From positions 1,218,834,609 through 1,218,898,608 of the forward strand of contig OX336388.2 in assembly GCA_946902985.2 (NCBI GenBank): a stretch of DNA of 64,000 nt. The letters run 5' to 3'. Positions 37,901 to 51,100 of the stretch are shown piece by piece. The DNA is from Meconema thalassinum. Taxonomy: Eukaryota; Arthropoda; Insecta; Orthoptera; Tettigoniidae. A program made the translations under genes and the position numbers. The notes under the pieces are model-generated. The model was not told where the DNA came from, ran no database searches, and saw only the letters and a program-made list of their open reading frames with translations. Every line of letters starts with the position of its first letter. Positions within the stretch are counted from its first letter, which is position 1.

Positions 37901-40900
37901 TTGTGCCTTGCAGCGGCCTTCACAGTATGTACTAGCCACGCGTCTTGGTTAGGGGTACCATAACCAACTGAAGAGCCCATTGGTACACTGGGGCGAAACG
38001 CTGGCAACTGTTTTGAGCTGGCCGGACCATTGTATCAAATTTATTTGTGAATTTGTTATGTACATAGCTCAATCGGACAATTTTCCATCCTGTTTCCTAC
38101 GGGAACAGATATTTCCAATATTGATTAGCAAGGTAAGCTAACATTATTTTTGAAAGGAAGTTATGACTTCCATAGTACATTGGCGCTGCTCGTGGCAACA
38201 TTTGTGCCTTGCAGCGGCCTTCACAGTATGTACTAGCCACGCGTCTTGGTGAGGTGTACCATAGCCAACTGAAGAGCCCATTGGTACACTGGGGCGAAAC
38301 GCTGGCAACTGTTTTGAGCTAGCCGGACCATTGTATCAAATTTATTTGTGAATTTGTTATGTACATAGCTCAATCGGACAATTTTCCATCCTGTTTCCTA
38401 CGGGAACAGATATTTCCAATATGGATTAGCAAGGTAAGCTAACATTATTTTTGAAAAGGATTTATGACTTCCATAGTACATTGGCGCTGCCCGTGGCAAC
38501 ATTTGTGCCTTGCAGCGGCCTTCACAGTATGTACTAGCCACGCGTCTTGGTGAGGTATACCATAACCAACTGAAGAGCCCATTGGTACACTGGGGCGAAA
38601 CGCTGGCAACTGTTTTGAGCTAGCCGGACCATTGTATCAAATTTATTTGTGAATTTGTTATGTACATAGCTCAATCGGACAATTTTCCAACCTGTTTCCT
38701 ACGGGAGCAGATATTTCCAATATGGATTAGCAAGGTAAGCTAACATTATTTTTGAAAGGAAGTTATGACTTCTTTAGTACATTGGCGCTGCTCGTGGCAA
38801 CATTTGTGCCTTGCAGCGGCCTTCACAGTATGTACTAGCCACGCGTCTTGGTTAGGGGTACCATAACCAACTGAAGAGCCCATTGGTACACTGGGGCGAA
38901 ACGCTGGCAACTGTTTTGAGCTAGCCGGACCATTGTATCAAATTTATTTGTGAATTTGTTATGTACATAGCTCAATCGGACAATTTTCCATCCTGTTTCC
39001 TACGGGAAAAGATATTTCCAATATGGATTAGCAAGGTAAGCGAACATCATTTTTGAAAGGAAGTTATGACTTCCATAGTACATTGGCGCTGCTCGTGGCA
39101 ACATTTGTGCCTTGCAGCGGCCTTCACAGTATGTACTAGCCACGCGTCTTGGTGAGGTGTACCATAACCATCTGAAGAGTCCATTGGTACACTGGGGCGA
39201 AACGCTGGCAACTGTTTTGAGCTAGCCGGACCATTGTATCAAATTTATTTGTGAATATGTTATGTACATAGCTCAATCGGACAATTTTCCATCCTGTTTT
39301 CTACGGGAACAGATATTTCCAATATGGATTAGCAAGGTAAGCTAACATTATTTTTGAAAGGAAGTTATGACTTCCATAGTACATTGGCGCTGCTCATGGC
39401 AACATTTGTGCCTTGCAGCGGCCTTCACAGTATGTACTAGCCACGCGTCTTGGTGAGGTTTACCATAGCCAACTGAAGAGCCCATTGGTACACTGGGGCG
39501 AAACGCTGGCAACTGTTTTGAGCTAGCCGGACCATTGTATCAAATTTATTTGTGAATTTGTTATGTACATAGCTCAATCGGACAATTTTCCATCCTGTTT
39601 CCTACGGGAACAGATATTTCCAATATGGATTAGCAAGGTAAGCTAACATTATTTTTGAAAAGGATCTATGACTTCCATAGTACATTGGCGCTGCTCGTGG
39701 CAACATTTGTGCCTTGCAGCGGCCTTCACAGTATGTACTAGCCACGCGTCTTGGTGAGGTATACCATAACCAACTGAAGAGCCCATTGGTACACTGGGGC
39801 GAAACGCTGGCAACTGTTTTGAGCTAGCCGGACCATTGTATCAAATTTATTTGTGAATTTGTTATATACATAGCTCAATCGGACAATTTTCCATCCTGTT
39901 TCCTACGGGAGCAGATATTTCCAATATGGATTAGCAAGGTAAGCTAACATTATTTTTGAAAGGAAGTTATGACTTCCTTAGTACATTGGCGCTGCTCGTG
40001 GCAACATTTGTGCCTTGCAGCGGCCTTCACAGTATGTACTAGCCACGCGTCTTGGTTAGGGGTACCATAACCAACTGAAGAGCCCATTGGTACACTGGGG
40101 CGAAACGCTGGCAACTGTTTTGAGCTAGCCGGACCATTGTATCAAATTTATTTGTGAATTTGTTATGTACATAGCTCAATCGGACAATTTTCCATCCTGT
40201 TTCCTACGAGAACAGATATTTCCAATATGGATTAGCAAGGTAAGCTAACATTATTTTTGAAAGGAAGTTATGACTTCCATAGTACATTGGCGCTGCTCGT
40301 GGCAACATTTGTGCCTTGCAGCGGCCTTCACAGTATGTACTAGCCACGCGTCTTGGTGAGGTGTACCATAACCAACTGAAGAGCCCATTGGTACACTGGG
40401 GCGAAACGCTGGCAACTGTTTTGAGCTAGCCGGACCATTGTATCAAATTTATTTGTGAATTTGTTATGTACATAGCTCAATCGGACAATTTTCCATCCTG
40501 TTTCCTACGGGAACAGATATTTCCAATATGGATTAACAAGGTAAGCTAACATTATTTTTGAAAGGAAGTTACGACTTCCATAGTACAATGGCGCTGCTCG
40601 TGGCAACATTTGTGCCTTGCAGCGGCCTTCACAGTATGTACTAGCCACGCGTCTTGGTGAGGTGTACCATAGCCAACTGAAGAGCCCATTGGTACACTGG
40701 GGCGAAACGCTGGCAACTGTTTTGAGCTAGCCGGACCATTGTATCAAATTTATTTGTGAATTTGTTATGTACATAGCTCAATCGGACAATTTTCCATCCT
40801 GTTTCCTAAGGGAACAGATATTTCCAATATGGATTAGCAAGGTAAGCTAACATTATTTTTGAAAAAGATATATGACTTCCATAGTACATTGGCGCTGCTC

Positions 40901-43088
40901 GTGGCAACATTTGTGCCTTTCAGCGGCCTTCACAGTATGTACTAGCCACGCGTCTTGGTGAGGTATACCATAACCAACTGAAGAGCCCATTGGTACACTG
41001 GGGCGAAACGCTGGCAACTGTTTTGGGCTAGCCGGACCATTGTATCAAATTTATTTGTGAATTTGTTATGTACATAGCTCAATCGGACAATTTTCCATCC
41101 TGTTTCCTACGGGAACAGATATTTTCAATATGGATTAGCAAGGTAAGCTAACATTATTTTTGAAAGGAAGTTATGACTTCCTTAGTACATTGGCGCAGCT
41201 CGTGGCAACATTTGTGCCTTGCAGCGGCCTTCACAGTATGTACTAGCCACGCGTCTTGGTTAGGGGTACCATAACCAACTGAAGAGCCCATTGGTACACT
41301 GGGGCGAAACGCTGGCAACTGTTTTGAGCTAGCCGGACCATTGTATCAAATTTATTTGTGAATTTGTTATGTACATAGCTCAATCGGACAATTTTCCATC
41401 CTGTTTCCTACGGGAACAGATATTTCCAATATGGATTAGCAAGGTAAGCTAACATTATTTTTGAAAGGAAGTTATGACTTCCATAGTACATTGGCGCTGC
41501 TCGTGGCAACATTTGTGCCTTGCAGCGGCCTTCACAGTATGTACTAGCCACGCGTCTTGGTGAGGTGTACCATAACCAACTGAAGAGCCCATTGGTACAC
41601 TGGGGCGAAACGCTGGCAACTGTTTTGAGCTAGCCGGACCATTGTATCAAATTTATTTGTGAATTTGTTATGTACATAGCTCAATCGGACAATTTTCCAT
41701 CCTGTTTCCTACGGGAACAGATATTTCCAATATGGATTAGCAAGGTAAGCTAACATTATTTTTGAAAGGAAGTTATGACTTCCATAGTACATTGGCGCTG
41801 CTCATGGCAACATTTGTGCCTTGCAGCGGCCTTCACAGTATGTACTAGCCACGCGTCTTGGTGAGGTGTACCATAGCCAACTGAAGAGCCCATTGGTACA
41901 CTGGGGCGAAACGCTGGCAACTGTTTTGAGCTAGCCGGACCATTGTATCAAATTTATTTGTGAATTTGTAATGTACATAGCTCAATCGGACAATTTTCCA
42001 TCCTGTTTCCTACGGGAACAGATATTTCCAATATGGATTAGCAAGGTAAGCTAACATTATTTTTGAAAAGGATTTATGACTTCCATAGTACATTGGCACT
42101 GCTCGTGGCAACATTTGTGCCTTGCAGCGGCCTTCACAGTATGTACTAGCCACGCGTCTTGGTGAGGTATACCATAACCAACTGAAGAGCCCATTGGTAC
42201 ACTGGGGCGAAACGCTGGCAACTGTTTTGAGCTAGCCGGACCATTGTATCAAATTTATTTGTGAATTTGTTATGTACATAGCTCAATCGGACAATTTTCC
42301 ATCCTGTTTCCTACGGGAACAGATATTTCCAATATGGATTAGCAAGGTAAGCTAACATTATTTTTGAAAGGAAGTTATGACTTCCATAGTACATTGGCGC
42401 TGCTCGTGGCAACATTTGTGCCTTGCAGCGGCCTTCACAGTATGTACTAGCCACGCGTCTTGGTGAGGTGTACCATAGCCAACTGAAGAGCCCATTGGTA
42501 CACTGGGGCGAAACGCTGGCAACTGTTTTGAGCTAGCCGGACCATTGTATCAAATTTATTTGTGAATTTGTTATGTACATAGCTCAATCGGACAATTTTC
42601 CATCCTGTTTGCTACGGGAACAGATATTTCCAATATGGATTAGCAAGGTAAGCTAACATTATTTTTGAAAAGGATTTATGACTTCCATAGTACATTGGCG
42701 CTGCTCGTGGCAACATTTGTGCCTTGCAGCGGCCTTCACAGTATGTACTAGCCACGCGTCTTGGTGAGGTATACCATAACCAACTGAAGAGCCCATTGGT
42801 ACACTGGGGCGAAACGCTGGCAACTGTTTTGAGCTAGCCGGACCATTGTATCAAATTTATTTGTGAATTTGTTATGTACATAGCTCAATCGGACAATTTT
42901 CCAACCTGTTTCCTACGGGAGCAGATATTTCCAATATGGATTAGCAAGGTAAGCTAACATTATTTTTGAAAGGAAGTTATGACTTCTTTAGTACATTGGT
43001 GCTGCTCGTGGCAACATTTGTGCCTTGCAGCGGCCTTCACAGTATGTACTAGCCACGGGTCTTGGTTAGGGGTACCATAACCAACTGA
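37901..43088 (+). repeat. Mosaic of four-monomer groups before block A3
   Basis: About 17 monomers with alpha starts at 38273, 39477, 40681, 41885 and 42487, that is mostly every fourth monomer. Pieces resemble different parts of the array. 39176 shares GAGTCC, TGTTTTCTAC and GGTTTACC with A3 at 49410. 40380 shares GATTAACAAG and GTTACGAC with 49711. 41283-42186 matches 15096-15999 at an offset of 26,187 bp (87 monomers), including GTAATGTAC at 41968. 42487-43088 resembles 17203-17804. There is no gene or unique sequence. Confidence 0.8.
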
Positions 43089-45739
43089 AGAGCCCATTGG
43101 TACACTGGGGCGAAACGCTGGCAACTGTTTTGAGCTAGCCGGACCATTGTATCAAATTTATTTGTGAATTTGTTATGTACATAGATCAATCGGACAATTT
43201 TCCATCCTGTTTCCTACGGGAGCAGATATTTCCAATATGGATTAGCAAGGTAAGCTAACATTATTTTTGAAAGGAAGTTATGACTTCCATAGTACATTGG
43301 CGCTGCTCGAGGCAACATTTGTGCCTTGCAGCGGCCTTCACAGTATGTACTAGCCACGCGTCTTGGTGAGGTGTACCATAGCCAACTGAAGAGCCCATTG
43401 GTACACTGGGGCGAAAAGCTGGCAACTGTTTTGAGCTAGCCGGACCATTGTATCAAATTTATTTGTGAATTTGTTATGTACATAGCTCAATCGGACAATT
43501 TTCCATCCTGTTTCTTACGGGAAGAGATATTTCCAATATGGATTAGCAAGGTAAGCTAACATTATTTTTGAAAAGGATCTATGACTTCCATAGTACATTG
43601 ACGCTGCTCGTGGCAACATTTGTGCCTTGCAGCGGCCTTCACAGTATGTACTAGCCACGCGTCTTGGCGAGGTATACCATAACCAACTGAAGAGCCCATT
43701 GGTACACTGGGGCGAAACGCTGGCAACTGTTTTGAGCTAGCCGGACCATTGTATCAAATTTATTTGTGAATTTGTTATATACATAGCTCAATCGGACAAT
43801 TTTCCATCCTGTTTCCTACGGGAGCAGATATTTCCAATATGGATTAGCAAGGTAAGCTAACATTATTTTTGATAGGAAGTTATGACTTCCTTAGTACATT
43901 GGCGCTGCTCGTGGCAACATTTGTGCCTTGCAGCGGCCTTCACAGTATGTACTAGCCACGCGTCTTGGTTAGGGGTACCATAACCAACTGAAGAGCCCAT
44001 TGGTACACTGGGGCGAAACGCTGGCAACTGTTTTGAGCTAGCCGGACCATTGTATCAAATTTATTTGTGAATTTGTTATGTACATAGCTCAATCGGACAA
44101 TTTTCCATCCTGTTTCCTTCGGGAACAGATATTTCCAATATGGATTAGCAAGGTAAGCTAACATTATTTTTGAAAGGAAGTTATGACTTCCATAGTACAT
44201 TGGCGCTGCTCGTGGCAACATTTGTGCCTTGCAGCGGCCTTCACAGTATGTACTAGCCACGCGTCTTGGTGAGGTGTACCATAACCAACTGAAGAGCCCA
44301 TTGGTACACTGGGGCGAAACGCTGGCAACTGTTTTGAGCTAGCCGGACCATTGTATCAAATTTATTTGTGAATTTGTTATGTACATAGCTCAATCGGACA
44401 ATTTTCCATCCTGTTTCCTACGGGAACAGATATTTCCAATATGGATTAGCAAGGTAAGCTAACATTATTTTTGAAAGGAAGTTATGACTTCCATAGTACA
44501 TTGGCGCTGCTCATGGCAACATTTGTGCCATGCAGCGGCCTTCACAGCATGTACTAGCCACGCGTCTTGGTGAGGTGTACCATAACCAACTGAAGAGCCC
44601 ATTGGTACACTGGGGCGAAACGCTGGCTACTGTTTTGAGCTAGCCGGACCATTGTATCAAATTTATTTGTGAATTTGTTATGTACATAGCTCAATCGGAC
44701 AATTTTCCATCCTGTTTCCTACGGGAACAGATATTTCCAATATGGATTAGCAAGGTAAGCTAACATTATTTTTGAAAGGAAGTTATGACTTCCATAGTAC
44801 ATTGGCGCTGCTCATGGCAACATTTGTGCCTTGCAGCGGCCTTCACAGTATGTACTAGCCTCGCGTCTTGGTGAGGTGTACCATAGCCAACTGAAGAACC
44901 CATTGGTACACTGGGGCGAAACGCTGGCAACTGTTTTGAGCTAGCCGGACCATTGTATCAAATTTATTTGTGAATTTGTTATGTACATAGCTCAATCGGA
45001 CAATTTTCCATCCTGTTTCCTACGGCAACAGATATTTCCAATATGGATTAGCAAGGTAAGCTAACATTATTTTTGAAAAGGATTTATGACTTCCATAGTA
45101 CATTGGCGCTGCTCGTGGCAACATTTGTGCCTTGCAGCGGCCTTCACAGTATGTACTAGCCACGCGTCTTGGTGAGGTATACCATAACCAACTGAAGAGC
45201 CCATTGGTACACTGGGGCGAAACGCTGGCAACTGTTTTGAGCTAGCCGGACCATTGTATCAAATTTATTTGTGAATTTGTTATGTACATAGCTCAATCGG
45301 ACAATTTTTCATCCTGTTTCCTACGGGAGCAGATATTTCCAATATGGATTAGCAAGGTAAGCTAACATTATTTTTGAAAGGAAGTTATGACTTCCTTGGT
45401 ACATTGGCGCTGCTCGTGGCAACATTTGTGCCTTGCAGCGGCCTTCACAGTATGTACTAGCCACGCGTCTTGGTTAGGGGTACCATAACCAACTGAAGAG
45501 CCCATTGGTACACTGGGGCGAAACGCTGGCAACTGTTTTGAGCTAGCCGGACCATTGTATCAAATTTATTTGTGAATTTGTTATGTACATAGCTCAATCG
45601 GACAATTTTCCATCCTGTTTCCTACGGGAACAGATATTTACAATATGGATTAGCAAGGTAAGCTAACATTATTTTTGAAAGGAAATTATGACTTCCATAG
45701 TACATTGGCGCTGCTCGTGACAACATTTGTGCCTTGCAG

Positions 45740-45958
45740 CGGCCTTCACAGTATGTACTAGCCACGCGTCTTGGTGAGGTGTACCATAACCAACTGAAGA
45801 GCCCATTGGTACACTGTGGCGAAACGCTGGCAACTGTTTTGAGCTGGCCGGACCATTGTATCAAATTTATTTGTGAATTTGTTATGTACATAGCTCAATC
45901 GGACAATTTTCCATCCTGTTTCCTACGGGAACAGATATTTCCAATATGGATTAGGAAG
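45740..45958 (+). other. Exon-like open segment, A3 copy
   Basis: A3 counterpart of the amber-less segment. It is flanked by the same donor- and acceptor-like motifs, and its neighbours on both sides have the usual TAG at codon 36, so no multi-monomer open frame results. Confidence 0.28.
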
Positions 45959-48088
45959 GTAAGCTAACATTATTTTTGAAAGGAAGTTATGACTTCCATA
46001 GTACATTGGCGCTGCTCATGGCAACATATGTGCCTTGCAGCGCCCTTCACAGTATGTACTAGCCACGCGTCTTGGTGAGGTGTACCATAACCAACTGAAG
46101 AGCCCATTGGTACACTGGGGCGAAACGCTGGCAACTGTTTTGAGCTAGCCGGACCATTGTATCAAATTTATTTGTGAATTTGTTATGTACATAGCTCAAT
46201 CGGACAATTTTCCATCCTGTTTCCTACGGGAACAGATATTTCCAATATGGATTAGCAAGGTAAGCTAACATTATTTTTGAAAAGGATTTATGACTTCCAT
46301 AGTACATTGGCGCTGCTCGTGGCAACATTTGTGCCTTGCAGCGGCCTTCACAGTATGTACTAGCCACGCGTCTTGGTGAGGTATACCATAACCAACTGAA
46401 GAGCCCATTGGTACACTGGGGCGAAACGCTGGCAACTGTTTTGAGCTAGCCGGACCATTGTATCAAATTTATTTGTGAATTTGTTATGTACATAGCTCAA
46501 TCGGACAATTTTCCAACCTGTTTCCTACGGGAGCAGATATTTCCAATATGGATTAGCAAGGTAAGCTAACATTATTTTTGAAAGGAAGTTATGACTTCTT
46601 TAGTACATTGGCGCTGCTCGTGGCAACATTTGTGCCTTGCAGCGGCCTTCACAGTATGTACTAGCCACGGGTCTTGGTTAGGGGTACCATAACCAACTGA
46701 AGAGCCCATTGGTACACTGGGGCGAAACGCTGGCAACTGTTTTGAGCTAGCCGGACCATTGTATCAAATTTATTTGTGAATTTGTTATGTACATAGCTCA
46801 ATCGGACAATTTTCCATCCTGTTTCCTACGGGAAAAGATATTTCCAATATGGATTAGCAAGGTAAGCTAACATTATTTTTGAAAGGAATTTATGACATCC
46901 ATAGTACATTGGCGCTGCTCGTGGCAACATTTGTGCCTTGCAGCGGCCTTCACAGTATGTACTAGCCACGCGACTTGGTGAGGTGTACCATAACCAACTG
47001 AAGAGTCCATTGGTACACTGGGGCGAAACGATGGCAACTGTTTTGAGCTAGCCGGACCATTGTATCAAATTTATTTGTGAATTTATTATGTACATAGCTC
47101 AATCGGACAATTTTCCATCCTGTTTCCTACGGGAACAGATATTTCCAATATGGATTAGCAAGGTAAGCTAACATTATTTTTGAAAGGAAGTTATGACTTC
47201 CATAGTACATTGGCGCTGCTCATGGCAACATTTGTGCCTTGCAGCGGCCTTCACAGCATGTACTAGCCACGCGTCTTGGTGAGGTGTACCATAACCTACT
47301 GAAGAGCCCATTGGTACACTGGGGCGAAACGCTGGCAACTGTTTTGAGCTAGCTGGACCATTGTATCAAATTTATTTGTGAATTTGTTATGTACATAGCT
47401 CAATCGGACAATTTTCCATCCTGTTTCCTACGGGAACAGATATTTCCAATATGGATTAGCAAGGTAAGCTAACATTATTATTGAAAGGAAGTTATGACTT
47501 CCATAGTACATTGGCGCTGCTCGTGGCAACATTTGTGCCTTGCAGCGACCTTCACAGTATGTACTATCCACGCGTCTTGGTTAGGGGTACCATAACCAAC
47601 TGAAGAGCCCATTGGTACACTGGAGCGAAACGCTGGCAACAGTTTTGAGCTAGCCGGACCATTGTATCAAATTTATTTGTGAATTTGTTATGTGCATAGC
47701 TCAATCGGACAATTTTCCATCCTGTTTCCTACGGGAACAGATATTTCCAATATGGATTAGCAAGGTAAGCTAACATTATTTTTTAAAGGAAGTTATGACT
47801 TCCATAGCACATTGGCGTTGCTCGTGGCAACATTTGTGCCTTGCAGCGGCCTTCACAGTATGTACTAGCCACGCGTCTTGGTGAGGTGTACCATAACCAA
47901 CTGAAGAGCCCATTGGTACACTGGGGCGAAACGCTGGCAACTGATTTGAGCTAGCCGGACCATTGTATCAAATTTATTTGTGAATTTGTTATGTACATAG
48001 CTCAATCGGACAATTTTCCATCCTGTTTCCTACGGGAACAGATATTTCCAATATGGATTAGCAAGGTAAGCTAACATTATTTTTGAAA

Positions 48089-48104
48089 GGAAGTTATAAC
48101 TTCC
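48089..48104. other. Perfect 16-bp palindrome (A3)
   Basis: A3 counterpart, at the expected 118-monomer offset from the A2 copy. Confidence 0.85.
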
Positions 48105-51100
48105 ATAGTACATTGGCGCCGCTCGTGGCAATATTTGTGCCTTGCAGCGGCCTTCACAGTATGTACTAGCCACGCGTCTTGGTTAGGTGTACCATAACCA
48201 ACTGAAGAGCCCATTGGTACACTGGGGCGAAACGCTGGCAACTGTTTTGAGCTAGCCGGACCATTGTATCAAATTTATTTGTGAATTTGTTATGTACATA
48301 GCTCAATCGGACAATTTTCCATCCTGTTTCCTACGGGAACAGATATTTCCAATATGGATTAGCAAGGTAAGCTAACATTATTTTTGAAAAGGATTTATGA
48401 CTTCCATAGTACATTGGCGCTGCTCGTGGCAACATTTGTGCCTTGCAGCGGCCTTCACAGTATGTACTAGCCACGCGTCTTGGTGAGGTATACCATAACC
48501 AACTGAAGAGCCCATTGGTACACTGGGGCGAAACGCTGGCAACTGTTTTGGGCTAGCCGGACCATTGTATCAAATTTATTTGTGAATTTGTTATGTACAT
48601 AGCTCAATCGGACAATTTTCCATCCTGTTTCCTACGGGAGCAGATATTTCCTATATGGATTAGCAAGGTAAGCTAACATTATTTTTGAAAGGAAGTTATG
48701 ACTTCCTTAGTACATTGGCGCTGCTCGTGGCAACATTTGTGCCTTGCAGCGGCCTTCACAGTATGTACTAGCCACGCGTCTTGGTTAGGGGTACCATAAC
48801 CAACTGGAGAGCCCATTGGTACACTGGGGCGAAACGCTGGCAACTGTTTTGAGCTAGCCGGACCATTGTATCAAATTTATTTAAGAATTTGTTATGTACA
48901 TAGCTCAATCGGACAATTTTCCATCCTGTTTCCTACGGGAACAGATATTTCCAATATGGATTAGCAAGGTAAGCTAACATTATTTTTGAAAGGAAGTTAT
49001 GACTTCCATAGTACATTGGCGCTGCTCGTGGCAACATTTGTGCCTTGCAGCGGCCTTCACAGTATGTACTAGCCACGCGTCTTGGTGAGGTGTACCATAA
49101 CCAACTGAAGAGCCCATTGGTACACTGGGGCGAAACGCTGGCAACTGTTTTGAGCTAGCCGGACCATTGTATCAAATTTATTTGTGAATTTGTTATGTAC
49201 ATAGCTCAATCGGACAATTTTCCATCCTGTTTCCTACGGGAAAAGATATTTCCAATATGGATTAGCAAGGTAAGCGAACATTATTTTTGAAAGGAAGTTA
49301 TGACTTCCATAGTACATTGGCGCTGCTCGTGGCAACATTTGTGCCTTGCAGCGGCCTTCACAGTATGTACTAGCCACGCGTCTTGGTGAGGTGTACCATA
49401 ACCATCTGAAGAGTCCATTGGTACACTGGGGCGAAACGCTGGCAACTGTTTTGAGCTAGCCGGACCATTGTATCAAATTTATTTGTGAATTTGTTATGTA
49501 CATAGCTCAATCGGACAATTTTCCATCCTGTTTTCTACGGGAACAGATATTTCCAATATGGATTAGCAAGGTAAGCTAACATTATTTTTGAAAGGAAGTT
49601 ATGACTTCCATAGTACATTGGCGCTGCTCATGGCAACATTTGTGCCTTGCAGCGGCCTTCACAGTATGTACTAGCCACGCGTCTTGGTGAGGTTTACCAT
49701 AGCCAACTGAAGAGCCCATTGGTACACTGGGGCGAAACGCTGGCAACTGTTTTGAGCTAGCCGGACCATTGTATCAAATTTATTTGTGAATTTGTTATGT
49801 ACATAGCTCAATCGGACAATTTTCCATCCTGTTTCCTACGGGAACAGATATTTCCAATATGGATTAACAAGGTAAGCTAACATTATTTTTGAAAGGAAGT
49901 TACGACTTCCATAGTACATTGGCGCTGCTCGTGGCAACATTTGTGCCTCGCAGCGGCCTTCACAGTATGTACTAGCCACGCGTCTTGGTGAGGTGTACCA
50001 TAGCCAACTGAAGAGCCCATTGGTACACTGGGGCGAAACGCTGGCAACTGTTTTGAGCTAGCCAGACCATTGTATCAAATTTATTTGTGAATTTGTTATG
50101 TACATAGCTCAATCGGACAATTTTCCATCCTGTTTCCTAAGGGAACAGATATTTCCAATATGGATTAGCAAGGTAAGCTAACATTATTTTTGAAAAGGAT
50201 TTATGACTTCCATAGTACATTGGCGCTGCTCGTGGCAACATTTGTGCCTTTCAGCGGCCTTCACAGTATGTACTAGCCACGCGTCTTGGTGAGGTATACC
50301 ATAACCAACTGAAGAGCCCATTGGTACACTGGGGCGAAACGCTGGCAACTGTTTTGAGCTAGCCGGACCATTGTATCAAATTTATTTGTGAATTTGTTAT
50401 GTACATAGCTCAATCGGACAATTTTCCATCCTGTTTCCTACGGGAACAGATATTTCCAATATGGATTAGCAAGGTAAGCTAACATTATTTTTGAAAAGGA
50501 TTTATGACTTCCATAGTACATTGGCGCTGCTCGTGGCAACATTTGTGCCTTGCAGCGGCCTTCACAGTATGTACTAGCCACGCGTCTTGGTGAGGTATAC
50601 CATAACCAACTGAAGAGCCCATTGGTACACTGGGGCGAAACGCTGGCAACTGTTTTGAGCTAGCCGGACCATTGTATCAAATTTATTTGTGAATTTGTTA
50701 TGTACATAGCTCAATCGGACAATTTTCCAACCTGTTTCCTACGGGAGCAGATATTTCCAATATGGATTAGCAAGGTAAGCTAACATTATTTTTGAAAGGA
50801 AGTTATGACTTCTTTAGTACATTGGTGCTGCTCGTGGCAACATTTGTGCCTTGCAGCGGCCTTCACAGTATGTACTAGCCACGGGTCTTGGTTAGGGGTA
50901 CCATAACCAACTGAAGAGCCCATTGGTACACTGGGGCGAAACGCTGGCAACTGTTTTGAGCTAGCCGGACCATTGTATCAAATTTATTTGTGAATTTGTT
51001 ATGTACATAGATCAATCGGACAATTTTCCATCCTGTTTCCTACGGGAGCAGATATTTCCAATATGGATTAGCAAGGTAAGCTAACATTATTTTTGAAAGG

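Larger units (their letters stand above)
43089..50914 (+). repeat. Block A3, complete 26-monomer unit
   Basis: Reference form of block A: exactly 7,826 bp, 26 monomers of 301 bp. The same marker order recurs 7,826 bp downstream in A4 and 35,518 bp (118 monomers) upstream in A2. The preceding monomer (42788-43088) is the same beta-type that ends A1 and A3, and the 7,826-bp periodicity begins at about 42612. Alpha monomers inside the block are spaced 5, 4, 7, 6 and 1 monomers apart, so it is a rearranged rather than a regular run of the shorter higher-order repeat. Confidence 0.92.
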
